From Ornithinibacillus xuwenensis (GTDB lineage: Bacteria; Bacillota; Bacilli; Bacillales; Amphibacillaceae), in assembly GCF_039614845.1 (NCBI RefSeq), contig NZ_JBDIML010000006.1:1-64000 (forward strand): DNA of 64,000 nt. The letters are read 5' to 3'. The first letter of the stretch is position 1. Every line of letters begins with the position of its first letter. The position numbers were made by a program, and so were the translations under genes. The notes beneath the pieces were generated by a model that saw nothing but the letters and a program-made list of their open reading frames with translations, ran no database searches and was not told the DNA's origin. Below, piece by piece: positions 25,121 through 37,100 of the stretch.

Positions 25121-27163
25121 GTGTTTGACCAACGATCTTATTTATTGTTTAAAGAAATCACTTCGAATCATCAGATTTCCAAATCAGAAGTGATGCGCAA
25201 ATTAGAGTTGACGGAAAGACAGTTTCATTATGATTTGGATAAAATTAATGCTGCATTAACAAGTCTTAATTTACCGGAGGTGGCACTGAATCATCACGTA
25301 TTTCATATTCCTGAGGAAGTAAGTGGAATGATGAAATCTGGTATTTTATCAGAACTCAATTCCAATATTTTCATTATTTCAGAGCAGGATCGGATATTTG
25401 CAATTTATTTATATACCTTTATACGCAAGGAGCCAGTGTCAAACTATCATTATCAGCTGTTGCTTGGTGTCAGTAAAAACACTGCGCTAGCGGATGTGAA
25501 AAGGGTAAAGGAACTTTGTCTAGAGTGGAATATGGAATGGATTTATACAAGAGTGGATGGTTATCATGTAAATGGAAGTGAGATGGATAAGCGAAGACTT
25601 GCTTCCTATTGTATTGATACCTTGTTAACACAGCCACTTGGAAAGGAAGTCCTACTATTAATCCTGAAAAGCTGGGGCTATGAAAATCGATTAGTTGAAA
25701 CAAAGGAAATAATTGATGAATTTCTCGAGGAATCTTCAATTGAATTGGTTAAGAGCCGAAAAAATGAAATGATTACAAGACTTACTTATATTTGCTCACG
25801 GACAAATATCGGCGAAATATTCTTTAAGGACTATGAGAAGAATATTATTGAAAGGCAAAGTATCTATAAAACCGGTAGTTTGTTGGCGAAACAATTGTTT
25901 CCTCAGCGTCATCAAATGGAAAGCTACTTCGTTACCTTGCAGCTATTAATTACCTTACAGGAAGTAGGGAAGGATGAAAATCCAACCTTAAGTGAGTTGG
26001 CAGAACGAATTATTAATGAGTTTGAAAAGATCACTTTGTTGCCAATAGAAAGTAAGCAGTTCTTACAGAAGAGCTTATACAATCATTTAGTTCCTGCATT
26101 CTTTCGGATTTCATTTAATATTCCACTTATAAATCCACTAAAAGAAAGGATTCAGGAGGAATATCCGGATTTATTTAAATTTGTTCGGCAAGCATTAGCA
26201 CCATTATCAATGTGGACAGGTCAAATAATAAGTGAAGAGGAAATTGGCTACTTTACCCTTCACTTTGGTGGTCATTTGAAAATTGATAAAGGTCAATCTC
26301 AGGAGAAGTTACGGGCAGTCATTATCTGCTCGAATGGAATAAGCTCCTCCATGATGCTAAAGGCACAGTTAAGTGAAATGTTCTCAGATGTGAAATTTTT
26401 AAGTGTTCATTCGTTAAATAAATTATCGGATTTGCCAACTAGTGAATACGATATGATTTTTTCAACAGTAGAAGCTACTTCTGTGAAGCCTATCTATGTT
26501 GTAAAACCCATTTTATCGCAAGTAGAAAAAAATTATCTAATACAACAAGTTGCCTCTGATTTTCCAAGGTTAAATGTTAAAAACCTATCAGTTGACCGGT
26601 TGATGGAGGTTATCTCAAAGTACGCAGACATAAAAGAGGAAGAAAAATTATTTTCCGAGCTAGTAAACGTACTTTACTTTAAAAACACAGATAAAGGGAG
26701 ATTTTCACCAATGCTTTCAGAATTATTAACAGAAGACATGATTCATTTTACAGATGCTGAATGGAATTGGAAGGATGCGATAGCGAATGCATCAGCTCCA
26801 TTATTAGAAACAGGAAAAATTGAACAATCCTATATCGATGCGATGATTCATAACGTAGAAGAAGTAGGGACCTATATTCATATTGGGAAAGGAATCGCGA
26901 TTCCTCACGCAAGACCTGAATCGGGCGTTAATCGAATCGGGATGTCATTTCTAAGGACAAAGCGTCCGGTACGATTATTGGATAAAGAAGAGCATGCCAT
27001 TGATATCTTTATCTGTATTGCAGCAATTGATAATGAGGCTCATCTTAAAGCATTATCTCATTTAACGAGAATTCTAGCAGATGATAAGAAGCTTCAGCTA
27101 TTAAAAGAAGCTCAATCAGCTGCTGAAGTTATCAATTTAATTAAAGAAGGGGAAGAGAACTAA
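25121..27163 (+). CDS. PRD-domain transcriptional activator with EIIB and EIIA modules
   Basis: The ~680-residue protein has the MtlR/LicR/UlaR-like layout: N-terminal HTH domains (1 to about 110), two PRD domains (about 170-390), an EIIB-like module with Cys403 in IICSNGISSSM, and a C-terminal EIIA of the mannitol/ascorbate class with His596 in AIPHARPE. The EIIA may also supply phosphoryl groups to the EIIB encoded next, since the operon has no separate EIIA gene. The GTG at 25121 follows GGGGGG by seven bases; an earlier in-frame GTG at 25106 would place the Shine-Dalgarno inside the gene. TAATG couples it to the next gene. Confidence 0.9.
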   Translation: MFDQRSYLLFKEITSNHQISKSEVMRKLELTERQFHYDLDKINAALTSLNLPEVALNHHVFHIPEEVSGMMKSGILSELNSNIFIISEQDRIFAIYLYTFIRKEPVSNYHYQLLLGVSKNTALADVKRVKELCLEWNMEWIYTRVDGYHVNGSEMDKRRLASYCIDTLLTQPLGKEVLLLILKSWGYENRLVETKEIIDEFLEESSIELVKSRKNEMITRLTYICSRTNIGEIFFKDYEKNIIERQSIYKTGSLLAKQLFPQRHQMESYFVTLQLLITLQEVGKDENPTLSELAERIINEFEKITLLPIESKQFLQKSLYNHLVPAFFRISFNIPLINPLKERIQEEYPDLFKFVRQALAPLSMWTGQIISEEEIGYFTLHFGGHLKIDKGQSQEKLRAVIICSNGISSSMMLKAQLSEMFSDVKFLSVHSLNKLSDLPTSEYDMIFSTVEATSVKPIYVVKPILSQVEKNYLIQQVASDFPRLNVKNLSVDRLMEVISKYADIKEEEKLFSELVNVLYFKNTDKGRFSPMLSELLTEDMIHFTDAEWNWKDAIANASAPLLETGKIEQSYIDAMIHNVEEVGTYIHIGKGIAIPHARPESGVNRIGMSFLRTKRPVRLLDKEEHAIDIFICIAAIDNEAHLKALSHLTRILADDKKLQLLKEAQSAAEVINLIKEGEEN

Positions 27164-27444
27164 TGAAAATAATGACTGTATGTGGACACGGATTAGGAAC
27201 TAGCTTCATGGTAGAAATGAATATTAAACAAGTATTACAAGATTTAGGGGTTACAGGTGTTGAAGTCGAGCATTCTGATTTAAGCTCCGTTGCACCTGGA
27301 GATGCCGATGTGTTTTTCCTTGCAAAGGATATTGCAGATGGTGGATCCCATTTAGGTGAAGTAGTGGTATTAAATAATATTATTGATATGGATGAATTAA
27401 GAGAAAAAGTAACGAACCTAATGAAAGAAAAAAACCTAATCTAA
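27163..27444 (+). CDS. PTS EIIB, ascorbate (Ula/Sga) type
   Basis: The 93-residue protein has the lactose/ascorbate EIIB fold with phospho-cysteine Cys7 in TVCGHGLGTS. It accepts phosphate from EIIA and passes it to the sugar bound by the EIIC encoded next. Its ATG overlaps the regulator stop by one base (TAATG). Similarity to UlaB gives the class, not necessarily the substrate. Confidence 0.9.
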   Translation: MKIMTVCGHGLGTSFMVEMNIKQVLQDLGVTGVEVEHSDLSSVAPGDADVFFLAKDIADGGSHLGEVVVLNNIIDMDELREKVTNLMKEKNLI

Positions 27445-27469
27445 TTAATCACAAATAGGGGGAAGTACA

Positions 27470-28831
27470 ATGAATTCATTTTTAAGTACATTAGTTGATA
27501 TTTTAAGTGAACCAGCGATTCTTGTTGCGATAATCGCATTAGTTGGATTGTTATTGCAACGCAAAAAGCTTCCAGACACCATTAAAGGTACTACCAAAAC
27601 CTTTGTTGGTTTCCTAGTAATTTCAGCTGGTGCTGGAATTCTACAAACTGCATTAGCACCGTTTGGTTCCATGTTCCAGGAAGCATTTAATGTTTCTGGG
27701 GTAGTTCCAAATAATGAAGCAATCGTAGGCTTAGCACTTACAGAGTATGGTACAAACACTGCACTTATTATGTTCTTTGGTATGATTGTTAATATTTTAA
27801 TTGCTCGTTTTACTCGCTTTAAATATATTTTCTTAACTGGTCACCATACACTATATATGGCTTGTATGCTAGCTGTAATCATGGCGGTTGCTGGCTTTGA
27901 CACAGTAGGATTAATTGCAGCTGGTGCTGTTGCATTAGGTATTATCATGACATTATCTCCAGCGATTCTACAGCCATTTATGCGTAAACTGACAGGTAAT
28001 GATAACGTAGCACTTGGTCACTTCAGTGCTGTAGGTTATGCGGTAAGTGGATTAGTTGGTAAAGCAGTTAAAGGTAAAAAAGAACCTGTTTCAACTGAAA
28101 AGATTAATTTTCCGCAAGGACTTGGATTCTTACGTGATAGTACGGTAAGTATTGCACTTACGATGGCATTAATTTATATCATCGTTGCATTATTTGCTGG
28201 TCCAACTTTTATTGAAAGTGAATTAAGTGGAGGTACGAATTATCTTGTATTCTCACTAATCCAAGCTGGTAATTTTGCAGCTGGTGTATTTATCATCCTT
28301 GCAGGTGTACGTCTCGTATTAGCGGAAATTGTTCCTGCTTTCCAAGGAATATCTACGAAACTAGTACCTAATGCAAAACCTGCACTTGATGTTCCAATTG
28401 TATTTACGTATGCTCCAAATGCTGTATTAATTGGTTTCTTCTCAAGCTTTGTAGGCGGTATTGTATCTATGGTCGTAATGGCCTTTACGGGAAGTGTCAT
28501 TATCTTACCGGGAGTTGTTCCACACTTCTTTACAGGTGCAGCAGCTGGTGTGTTTGGTAACGCAACTGGCGGTGTGCGAGGTGCCGTACTAGGTGCATTT
28601 GTCAACGGTATTATCATATCATTCTTACCGGTATTCTTAATGCCAGTACTAGGAGATCTAGGATTTGCAAACTCTACATTCTCTGATGCAGACTTCGGTG
28701 TTTCTGGAATCTTCTTTGGTAGTCTAGCAAATTATGCTGGTCCAATTGCTATTGTCGTAAGCATCGTTGTAATCCTTGTTCTAATGGCAATTCCTTTTGG
28801 GAAAAAGAAGAAAGCAGAAGTAAATAACTAA
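27470..28831 (+). CDS. PTS EIIC, UlaA/SgaT-type
   Basis: The 453-residue permease has about eleven membrane helices and the ascorbate-family features ALTEYGTNTALIMFFG, LTGHHTLYMACM and VVPHFFTGAAAGVFGN. GGGGGA precedes the ATG. It is encoded between the EIIB and transketolase genes. No ulaD, ulaE, ulaF or ulaG homologue is present, so L-ascorbate may not be the substrate; the transketolase partner points to a sugar phosphate entering the pentose phosphate pathway. That is inference. Confidence 0.9.
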   Translation: MNSFLSTLVDILSEPAILVAIIALVGLLLQRKKLPDTIKGTTKTFVGFLVISAGAGILQTALAPFGSMFQEAFNVSGVVPNNEAIVGLALTEYGTNTALIMFFGMIVNILIARFTRFKYIFLTGHHTLYMACMLAVIMAVAGFDTVGLIAAGAVALGIIMTLSPAILQPFMRKLTGNDNVALGHFSAVGYAVSGLVGKAVKGKKEPVSTEKINFPQGLGFLRDSTVSIALTMALIYIIVALFAGPTFIESELSGGTNYLVFSLIQAGNFAAGVFIILAGVRLVLAEIVPAFQGISTKLVPNAKPALDVPIVFTYAPNAVLIGFFSSFVGGIVSMVVMAFTGSVIILPGVVPHFFTGAAAGVFGNATGGVRGAVLGAFVNGIIISFLPVFLMPVLGDLGFANSTFSDADFGVSGIFFGSLANYAGPIAIVVSIVVILVLMAIPFGKKKKAEVNN

Positions 28832-28861
28832 TAAAATCTAGCGATATGGAGGATGAATGTT

Positions 28862-30859
28862 ATGGCAGCAATGACGAAAGCAATATCCGAACTATCCATT
28901 AATACCATCCGTACGCTAACCATTGATAGTGTAGAAGCAGCACAGCATGGGCATGCAGGTATGCCCATGGGTGCTGCTCCAATGGCGTATGCATTATGGA
29001 AAAATCATTTAACCATTAACCCAAATAATCCAGATTGGTTTAATCGTGATCGCTTTGTACTATCTGCTGGGCACGGGTCTAATTTACTGTATAATCTTCT
29101 TCACCTTTCTGGCTTTGATGTTTCCATAGAGGATTTAAAAACTACTAGACAATGGGGAAGTAAAACACCTGGGCATCCTGAATATGGTCATACACCTGGC
29201 GTTGAAGCGACAACAGGACCTCTGGGACAAGGGATTCCAGTGAGTGTCGGTATGGCGCTTGCGGAAAGATACTTAGCAGAAACATATAACCGTAAAAATT
29301 ATTCGGTTGTGGATCATTATACGTATACGATTTGTGGTGACGGTGATTTAATGGAAGGTGTTTCCTATGAGGCGGCGTCGCTGGCTGGTCACCTTGGATT
29401 AGGGCGCCTGATAGTACTATATGATTCGAATGATATAAGTTTAGACGGTGATTTAAACATCTCCTTCTCAGAAGATATGAAAAAGCGCTTTGAGTCCATG
29501 AAATGGCAATACCTACGAGTTGATGATGGAAATGATTATAGAGCAATTGAAACGGCAATACAAGAGGCAAAGCAGGAAGAAAATCGTCCAACACTTATTG
29601 AAGTAAAAACGACCATCGGCTATGGTTCTCCAAAACTTCAAGGAACACATAAAGCACATAGTAATCCGTTAGGTGAAGAAGAAATTAAGCACACGAAGAA
29701 TTTTCTAGGCTGGGAATATGCAGAAGAGTTCTATGTACCAGAAGCGGTTTATGAAGATTTCAGTAGTATTCGTGAAAATGGGAAGCAAAAAGAGCAGGAA
29801 TGGAATGCTCGGTTCACGCAATATGAATTAGAATATCCAGAAGAAGCTTATGAACTTAAACGGATTATTTCTGGTGATCTTCCTGAACATTGGGACAGCA
29901 ACCTTCCTTTCTTTACTGAGGGAGAGGTACTAGCAACAAGAGCATCAGCAAGTAAAGTGCTTAATGCATTAGCTGATGTATTTCCAGAATTAGTTGGTGG
30001 TGCTGCAGACTTAAACTCCTCTACCCAAGCAAAATTAAACGAATATGGTGATATGAAATCAGGGGCTTATAATGGTAGAAATGTATGGTTTGGTGTACGT
30101 GAGTTTGCAATGGGAGCGATTGCGAACGGAATGGCATTACATCAGGTAAAGCCATTTGTCAGTACTTTCTTTGTATTTTCCGATTATCTACGTCCTGCAA
30201 TTCGTCTAGCCTCATTAATGAAATTACCTGTGACCTATGTTTTTACACATGATAGTGTTGCAGTTGGTGCTGATGGACCAACCCATCAACCAGTTGAACA
30301 TTTAGCTTCATTTCGAGCAATGCCAGGGCTATCCGTCATTCGTCCTGCTGATGCTAATGAGGCGAAGGAAGCTTGGAAGCTTGCAATTACACAGAAGAAT
30401 AATCCAACAATGCTCGTATTAGGACGACAAGGACTTCCAACCCTTGCGGAGACTACTAAGCTTGCTGCTGAAGGCGTGGCAAAGGGCGCCTATGTTCTCT
30501 CAGAATCAATAGAAAAGGCAACTGGTATATTAATAGCCACAGGGTCTGAAGTTGTGCTTGCGCTTCATGCACAAAAGGAGCTAGCAAAGGAAGATATTCA
30601 TGTGAATGTTGTTAGCATGCCATCATGGGATTTATTTGAACAACAATCGGAAGCTTATAAGGAATCGGTTCTTCCGAAGCATATCGCAAGACGTCTATCA
30701 ATCGAAATGGGATCTAAGCTAGGTTGGAGCGAATATGTTGGTCGAAATGGAGCTGTGATGAGCATTGACACATTTGGAGCATCCGCACCTGGAGACGAGG
30801 TTATCGAAAAGTATGGTTTTACAGTAGAAAATGTCGTTAAATCTTATAAAAAATTATGA
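28862..30859 (+). CDS. tkt: Transketolase
   Basis: The 665-residue thiamine diphosphate enzyme moves two-carbon ketol units in the pentose phosphate pathway. It shows the ThDP motif GDGDLMEGVSYEAASLAGHLGLGRL-type segment, EATTGPLGQGI-like ATTGPLGQG, and in the second domain the pyrimidine-domain HDSVAVGADGPTHQP, GVREFAMG and RPADANEA. Its length is normal. The start at 28862 is nine bases after GGAGG; an ATG at 28853 would abut the Shine-Dalgarno. It is the last gene of the PTS operon, suggesting a dedicated copy in addition to a housekeeping tkt. Terminator follows. Confidence 0.93.
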   Translation: MAAMTKAISELSINTIRTLTIDSVEAAQHGHAGMPMGAAPMAYALWKNHLTINPNNPDWFNRDRFVLSAGHGSNLLYNLLHLSGFDVSIEDLKTTRQWGSKTPGHPEYGHTPGVEATTGPLGQGIPVSVGMALAERYLAETYNRKNYSVVDHYTYTICGDGDLMEGVSYEAASLAGHLGLGRLIVLYDSNDISLDGDLNISFSEDMKKRFESMKWQYLRVDDGNDYRAIETAIQEAKQEENRPTLIEVKTTIGYGSPKLQGTHKAHSNPLGEEEIKHTKNFLGWEYAEEFYVPEAVYEDFSSIRENGKQKEQEWNARFTQYELEYPEEAYELKRIISGDLPEHWDSNLPFFTEGEVLATRASASKVLNALADVFPELVGGAADLNSSTQAKLNEYGDMKSGAYNGRNVWFGVREFAMGAIANGMALHQVKPFVSTFFVFSDYLRPAIRLASLMKLPVTYVFTHDSVAVGADGPTHQPVEHLASFRAMPGLSVIRPADANEAKEAWKLAITQKNNPTMLVLGRQGLPTLAETTKLAAEGVAKGAYVLSESIEKATGILIATGSEVVLALHAQKELAKEDIHVNVVSMPSWDLFEQQSEAYKESVLPKHIARRLSIEMGSKLGWSEYVGRNGAVMSIDTFGASAPGDEVIEKYGFTVENVVKSYKKL

Positions 30860-31159
30860 TAAAGCGACGAAACTTTTATGGATTTTGTCGAAAGATATGG
30901 ATGTTCTAGTAGTTTTCTATACTATTTTCGCAAAACACCGGTGTTAAAACCGGTGTTTTTTTCTGTGCTTACATCCTTTAGCAATTATCGACAATACCAT
31001 ATAAATACTGGGTTAACGAGTGGTAGGTTACTATTTTACTATCTTTATAGGTTGATTTTCTCATTTCTATCATGGGTTATTGTTTCGTTTTTTTATAAAT
31101 GTTAACATAATTTAAATTATTAGTAAAAATCTGATTATTTTGCGAAGGTGGGGTCGTTC
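30860..31159 (+). other. 300-bp gap with terminator and Spo0A-box-like sites
   Basis: A 75-codon open frame here crosses the transketolase terminator and has no ribosome site. Beyond the terminator only AT-rich promoter-like DNA is seen. TGTCGAA at 30886-30892, CGACGAA at 30865-30871 and the reversed TATCGACA at 30986-30993 resemble 0A boxes but may be chance. Confidence 0.45.
30932..30963 (+). terminator. Intrinsic terminator after transketolase
   Basis: AAAACACCGGT pairs with ACCGGTGTTTT, followed by TTTTTT. Confidence 0.9.
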
Positions 31160-34100
31160 ATGCGATTATATCGAAAAAAACATCGCAGAATTTGGGTAAT
31201 TTTTGCGATAGTACTAATGGTAATTTCTTTATTTACACCGACAGCATCGCTTGCGGAGGGTTCGCAAGAATTAGACATTAATACCCTTGAAGAAGATTTA
31301 CAAATAGAAAAGAAGCTGGAGCAGTCAAACTCAAAATCAGTAGATGATTATGAGCTTGAGGTTTCTGGTGAGGATGGGCTGCCTAGGCTACATGATGGTC
31401 TTGAAATAGACAAGCCATCCTATGCGGAAAATGAAGCAAAAGAAACTGCCGTAGAAGATAAAATAGTCCTGGATGGGAAGGTGGAGCAAAAGATTTACCA
31501 GTCTCTTGAAAAAGAGGATAAGGTAAATGTCATCATTCACATGAAAGACACCACTGCTTCCATGGAAACTAGCAATAGTATTTTCTCAGAGGCAGCAAAA
31601 GAAACCAATCGTGAAGAACGTTTAATGATGGTGCAAAATCACTTGCAAAGTGTTGCCGAGAAGTCACAGTCAGAAGTACTGCGTCAATTGGATAGTTTTT
31701 CACAAAAAGGTCTGGCACAAGAAATAAAACCACTATGGATCGTGAATGGGATTGCTGCAAGTGTTACACAAGAAGCATTAGATAGTTTATCAAAACGTGA
31801 TGATGTCGAAAAAATTGTTTTAGAAAAAGTATTCGAGGTTCCAGCGGTATCTGTAAGCGAAACTTCCCCCCGTTTACCAGAATGGGGTCTGGAAAAAGTG
31901 AATGCCACAGATGTGTGGGGACGTTACGGAATTGATGGAGAAGGAATTGTAGTTGGTATTATGGATAGTGGTGTTGAAGCTAGTCATGAGGCACTTGCAG
32001 GTAATTATCGTGGCCGTGATGGAAATCATCAATATTCATGGGCAGATTTTTCAGGTGATGGCTATGAGATTCCACATGATGGCAATGGACACGGAACACA
32101 TGTTACCGGTACTGCTGTCGGTGGAGGCGAAGGGGAGCCAATTGGAGTAGCCCCAGGTGCTGAATGGATTGCTGCCAAAATATTTAATGATAATGGTTTT
32201 GCATCTGAATCTGGAATTCATGAGGCATTTCAATGGTTTATGGCTCCAGGTGGAGATCCATCCATGGCACCACAGGTAGTCAATAACTCATGGGGTAATT
32301 CCAATACAGGTGATACTACTTTTCAGCAGGATGTACAAGCATGGGTTGCAGCAGGTATTTTTCCATTATTCGCCGCAGGTAATGATGGACCAATCTCAAA
32401 TTCTATTGGGGCACCAGCTAGCTTTCCAGAATCATTTGCAATCGGTGCTACCGATAGTAACGACCAAATTGCTTATTTTTCAAGTAGAGGACCTGTTTAT
32501 TGGGGAGATAACCGTATAATAAAGCCAGATGTATCAGCTCCGGGTCAGGAGATTTATTCAGCTTGGCCTGGTAATGGCTACCACACAATTAGTGGAACTT
32601 CAATGGCAACTCCTCATGTTGCGGGGGTTATCGCCTTAATACTTCAAGCAGATCCTGAGCTGACCGATGATGAGCTAAAGGCGCTATTAAAAGATACTAC
32701 TAGAACAGAAATTCATATGGGACAATTGCCAAATGGTTTATATGGAACAGGTATTGTGGATGCTTATCAAGCTGTTACGACAGCAGCTTTTGCAGGAGAA
32801 GTACACGGTACGATTACAGATGAAAATGGCAACCCAATAGGAGCTACTATTCGAGTTGAAGAAGAGAATTTAGAAGTAGAGGTTCCGGACGATGGTACTT
32901 TCCAATTTATCCTCCGAGAAGGGACACATACGGTAACAGTAGAGTCCTTTGGTTATGGAACAGAAGAATTTACGATAACAGTAGAAAAGGATCAAATAGC
33001 TGAAGTTACTTGGCAACTACCAGCATCTAATCAATATTCTATTGATGGGGTGGTAGAGACAGCGGATGGTAATCCGGTATCCTTTGCATATGTTCGAGTA
33101 CAAAATACACCAATTGGTTATGTCCGTACAAATGAAAATGGGGAGTTTACGATTCCAGGTGTTCCAGAGGGGGATTATCAGCTACTTATAACGGGTAAAG
33201 GCATAGCTAGTCAAAACAAATCTATTTCCATATCCTCCAATTTAGATATTTCTGTTACCGTATCAGAAAGCAACTTTCAGACGGAGGAAGAATGGAAAAC
33301 CGGAAACAATAATCATACAAGAAATCCGATATCCAATGAAGACATATCAGTTGAGCATTTAGAAGAAGCATGGAACATTTCTGTTAGTGGGAATGTTGTC
33401 TTTTCTTCACCTGTCGTGAATGCGGATACCGTTATCATCGTAACCGAATCAGGCTACGTACAAGCCTTTGATCTAGATACGGGGGATGAAAAATGGACTT
33501 TCCGAACTGGGGGCTCTAATAGAAGTACACCAACCATTACGGAAGATTATGTGTACGTAGCAGGTGGTGGTGATCAAATGCTGTATGCATTAGACATCAG
33601 TAGTGGTGTCGTTCATTGGAGTATTAACACAGAAAATTTTCCAGTATATGAATCTCCTATCTATGAAGATGGCATTCTATACGTGACATCTAGCATAGAT
33701 GAGATGACGAAGGTACGTGCATTAGATGCAACCAATGGTAGAACGCTATGGTCTACAACAATTGGGTCTAGCAGTTATTCTGGTGCTTCATTACTTGGTG
33801 AACAATTATTTATTGGTAGTGTGGAAACCGGCAATCTTTACGCTCTTTCCAAACAGGATGGAGCGGTTAACTGGACCTTTGAAGCTACAGGTGGAGGTTT
33901 CGCTTCGTTCCCAGTAGTGGTTGAAGATACCGTTTATGCATTTAGTACAAACTTCGAAAGTAGTGGCACCTTATGGGCGATAAATGCCGAAACCGGAGAA
34001 GAGCGTTGGCATGCGGAGGGTATTGGTGATACACAGGCAGCTTCTCCTGTTGTGTACGAAGATACTATCCTGGTAAGCTCTGCTTCTGCACCGGTATTAA

Positions 34101-37100
34101 AAGCATTCGATCGCCAGACGGGAGAATTGCGATGGGAAAACAAAAATGTGACGACAACCGTTAACAACGGTGTTGTTTCTAGTAATGGAGTATTCTTCAT
34201 CATTGATAGCACTTTTTCATTGAAAGCTATTGATGTGTTAAGTGGGGAGCTTTTGGATCAGTGGGCCTTGAGTGGGTCAAGCTCTTCTACACCAGCAATT
34301 ACGAATGGCCAGGTAGTTGTTGCAACACAAAATGGCTTACAAGTCTATTCTGCTCCGGGTATATTTACTGGAACCATTCAAGATGAGGAAGGCAATCCAG
34401 TTTCAGGAACGGTTCGAATAGTCGGAACAGAGGTTAAAGCGGATGCAGACGAAAATGGTAGATTTGAGCTTTCACTTCTCCCAGGTAGTTATCAGGTTAG
34501 AGTGGGGAATTATGGCTTAGAGCAAGTTCATGAGGAGCTCGTTATTCAGTCAGGATATCAGGTTGATAAGAACTACCAGCTAGCCCCAGTACAGGAGGGA
34601 CAGCTTGGGGGGACTGTAGTCGATAGTAGAAGTGGCGAGGCATTGGCTGGTGTTGAAGTAACGGTTCAAGATACGCCATTAAAAACAACAACAGATGAAG
34701 ATGGTAACTTCCGTTTTGAATCTATATTCGCTGGTAACTATGATGTACGATTCAATGCTAGTGGTTATGTCGATAGTCAGGTGGCAGTCACCGTTCAATC
34801 AGGAGAACAGACAGATGCATCTACAGCATTAAACCCTATTGATGTAGCTGTTCTAAATGACTATGAAGCTACCATAACGAATCTATTAAATGTAAATGGA
34901 ATCCCAGCAGAAGAACGTGATTGGGAGGACTTGCAAGGCGAAGTTTCGAATTACCAAGTTCTCTATCTAAACGGTGCCTACACATCATCAGGCTGGAAGC
35001 CAGAAAGATCGGATATGGATGCGCTACTGAACGAGGCTCGTGAAGCGGATGTGAGTATTGTATTTACCGATGTATGGGGACCAAGCTATGGTTCCATTAC
35101 AGACCTTGTAACACACTATCAGGATCCAGCTTCATTACAGAGTGATTATTCTGATGCCGCCATATCACTCCAACTAAATGAGGAGCATCCAATCTTTGAA
35201 GGTTTTCATTCAGGTGATCAGATTCCGATTATGAACGAAGGCAAGGGCTCATGGTTTAATGGATTTTCTGGTCGGAATTTAGCAACAGTATCTAGTAGCC
35301 GTCTTGGTGAGGTAGGAACAGGGGTTGCTTATAAAGCTGTTTCGCAAAACAGTGCTCATTTATTACTCGCTAATAATGCAACTGCCTCATGGAATTTACC
35401 AACTCAAAACTGGTTACAAGCGCAGCATGATTTATTAGTAAATAGTGTCCAGTACTTGTTAGAGGATGCTTCCTATGGGCAACTAAACGGACAAATCGTG
35501 GACCAATCAGGGAATCCACTACAAGCAAGGGTAGAGGTGCTGGAAACAGGTGTATACACTGCTGCGGATGAAAGTGGCCAGTTTGAGCTATTCCATGATG
35601 AAGGAACCTTTGAACTAGAGGTTCGCTTAACTGGTTATGAAACACAAGTGATAGAAGTGAGTTTTGAAAATGGGCAACCTGTTACGGAAGAAATTCAATT
35701 AGTTTCATCAACTGAAGGGAAATTATCGGGAATTGTTTCCGACTCTATCTCAACAAATCCAATTTCAGATGTACAAGTTATACTTAAAGATACATCCGGT
35801 GAAACCGTTCTGGAAACAACTACTGGTAGTAATGGAATTTACGAATTGGAAGGACTTTCTGCAGCGAATTACACCTTGGAGTTTGTTCATGAGGATTATA
35901 TACTTGAAAAAAACGAAGTAGAAATAAGTGGTCCACCAGTTGAAGTTAATCAAGAGCTTATACCTGAGCCAAGCTTAGCGATTTTAGGAGACCGTTCCTA
36001 TGGATATAATTTAAAGGAAATATTTGGAGCATATAATATTGATACAACTGATTATCAATCGATTGAATCGTTAACAGAGGAAATTTCCTTCTATGATGTT
36101 GTATTTTTCAATGATGAAAGTGGTGTAACATCTGAAAGTCTTCAGGCGCTTGAAAATGCTGCTGATGAACATGGTGTAAGTATTATTTATGGGGACGCTT
36201 ATTTTTCAGGAGGCGGAATTTATGCATTAAATGCTGCACGACAAGATCCGGTAATTCGAGAGAGTGTGAATGTCAGAACAAGCGCTGCGCAATACGTTAT
36301 TCGACAAGAGAACCCTATGTTTGGTGAGTATGAGGTTGGGGAGACAATTGATTTGTTAGTCCCAGATGCTAGTCGCGTTGCTATGTTTGATGAGTACTCT
36401 GGTTTTGTTTTAGCAGACATTAAGCATGCTGGTAGCGAGGAAGTACATGGTGGTGGTGTTGCCTTTAAACCTCGTACAGCTGATAGCATGGAGCTTCTGT
36501 TAAGTGCCCATAGCACAGAAATTGCCCATGATGGTGAGGATTATACAGATGCAGGCCTACAACTGTTTATTGATTCCGTCATTTGGGCTGCTTATGAGGA
36601 CTTTAATGTATTTCGTGGAAGTGTTCTTGGTGAAAATGGAGAGGCAATTGATGCAACTGTCAATCTTGAAATGGATGGTGTGAATTTAACAGCTGAAACA
36701 ACAAAGGATAACCCTGATTTTAACATCGCATCAATCGATGGTGATGCACTTGTAACTGTTTCTGCCCATGGCTATGTAACACAAACATTTAACTTATCAA
36801 TCAATGATTCATTGGAGCCTTTTTCGATTCAGATGCCGTTAAAGGATGATGTTGGGCAGCTCAAAGGGCATATAACGAATAAGACACAATTTGATGCACT
36901 TGAGGATGTTCATGTCAAAATCGTAGGCTATCCAAGAGAATCATATACAGATGAATTAGGCTACTATCAGATTGACAATCTAGAACCTGGTACCTATGAA
37001 GTAGAAATTACGAAAGATGACTTTTTAGAGGAAGTCCTAACGGTTGAAATTGGACCAAGTGAAGTAAAAACATATGATACAGCGTTACGACCATCACCAA

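Noticed and set aside
29145..29594. 149-codon frame antisense to transketolase
   Set aside because: It is a shadow of a well-conserved gene, rich in His and Pro as expected of antisense translation.
30878..31105. 75-codon frame after transketolase
   Set aside because: It spans the perfect transketolase terminator and lacks a ribosome site.
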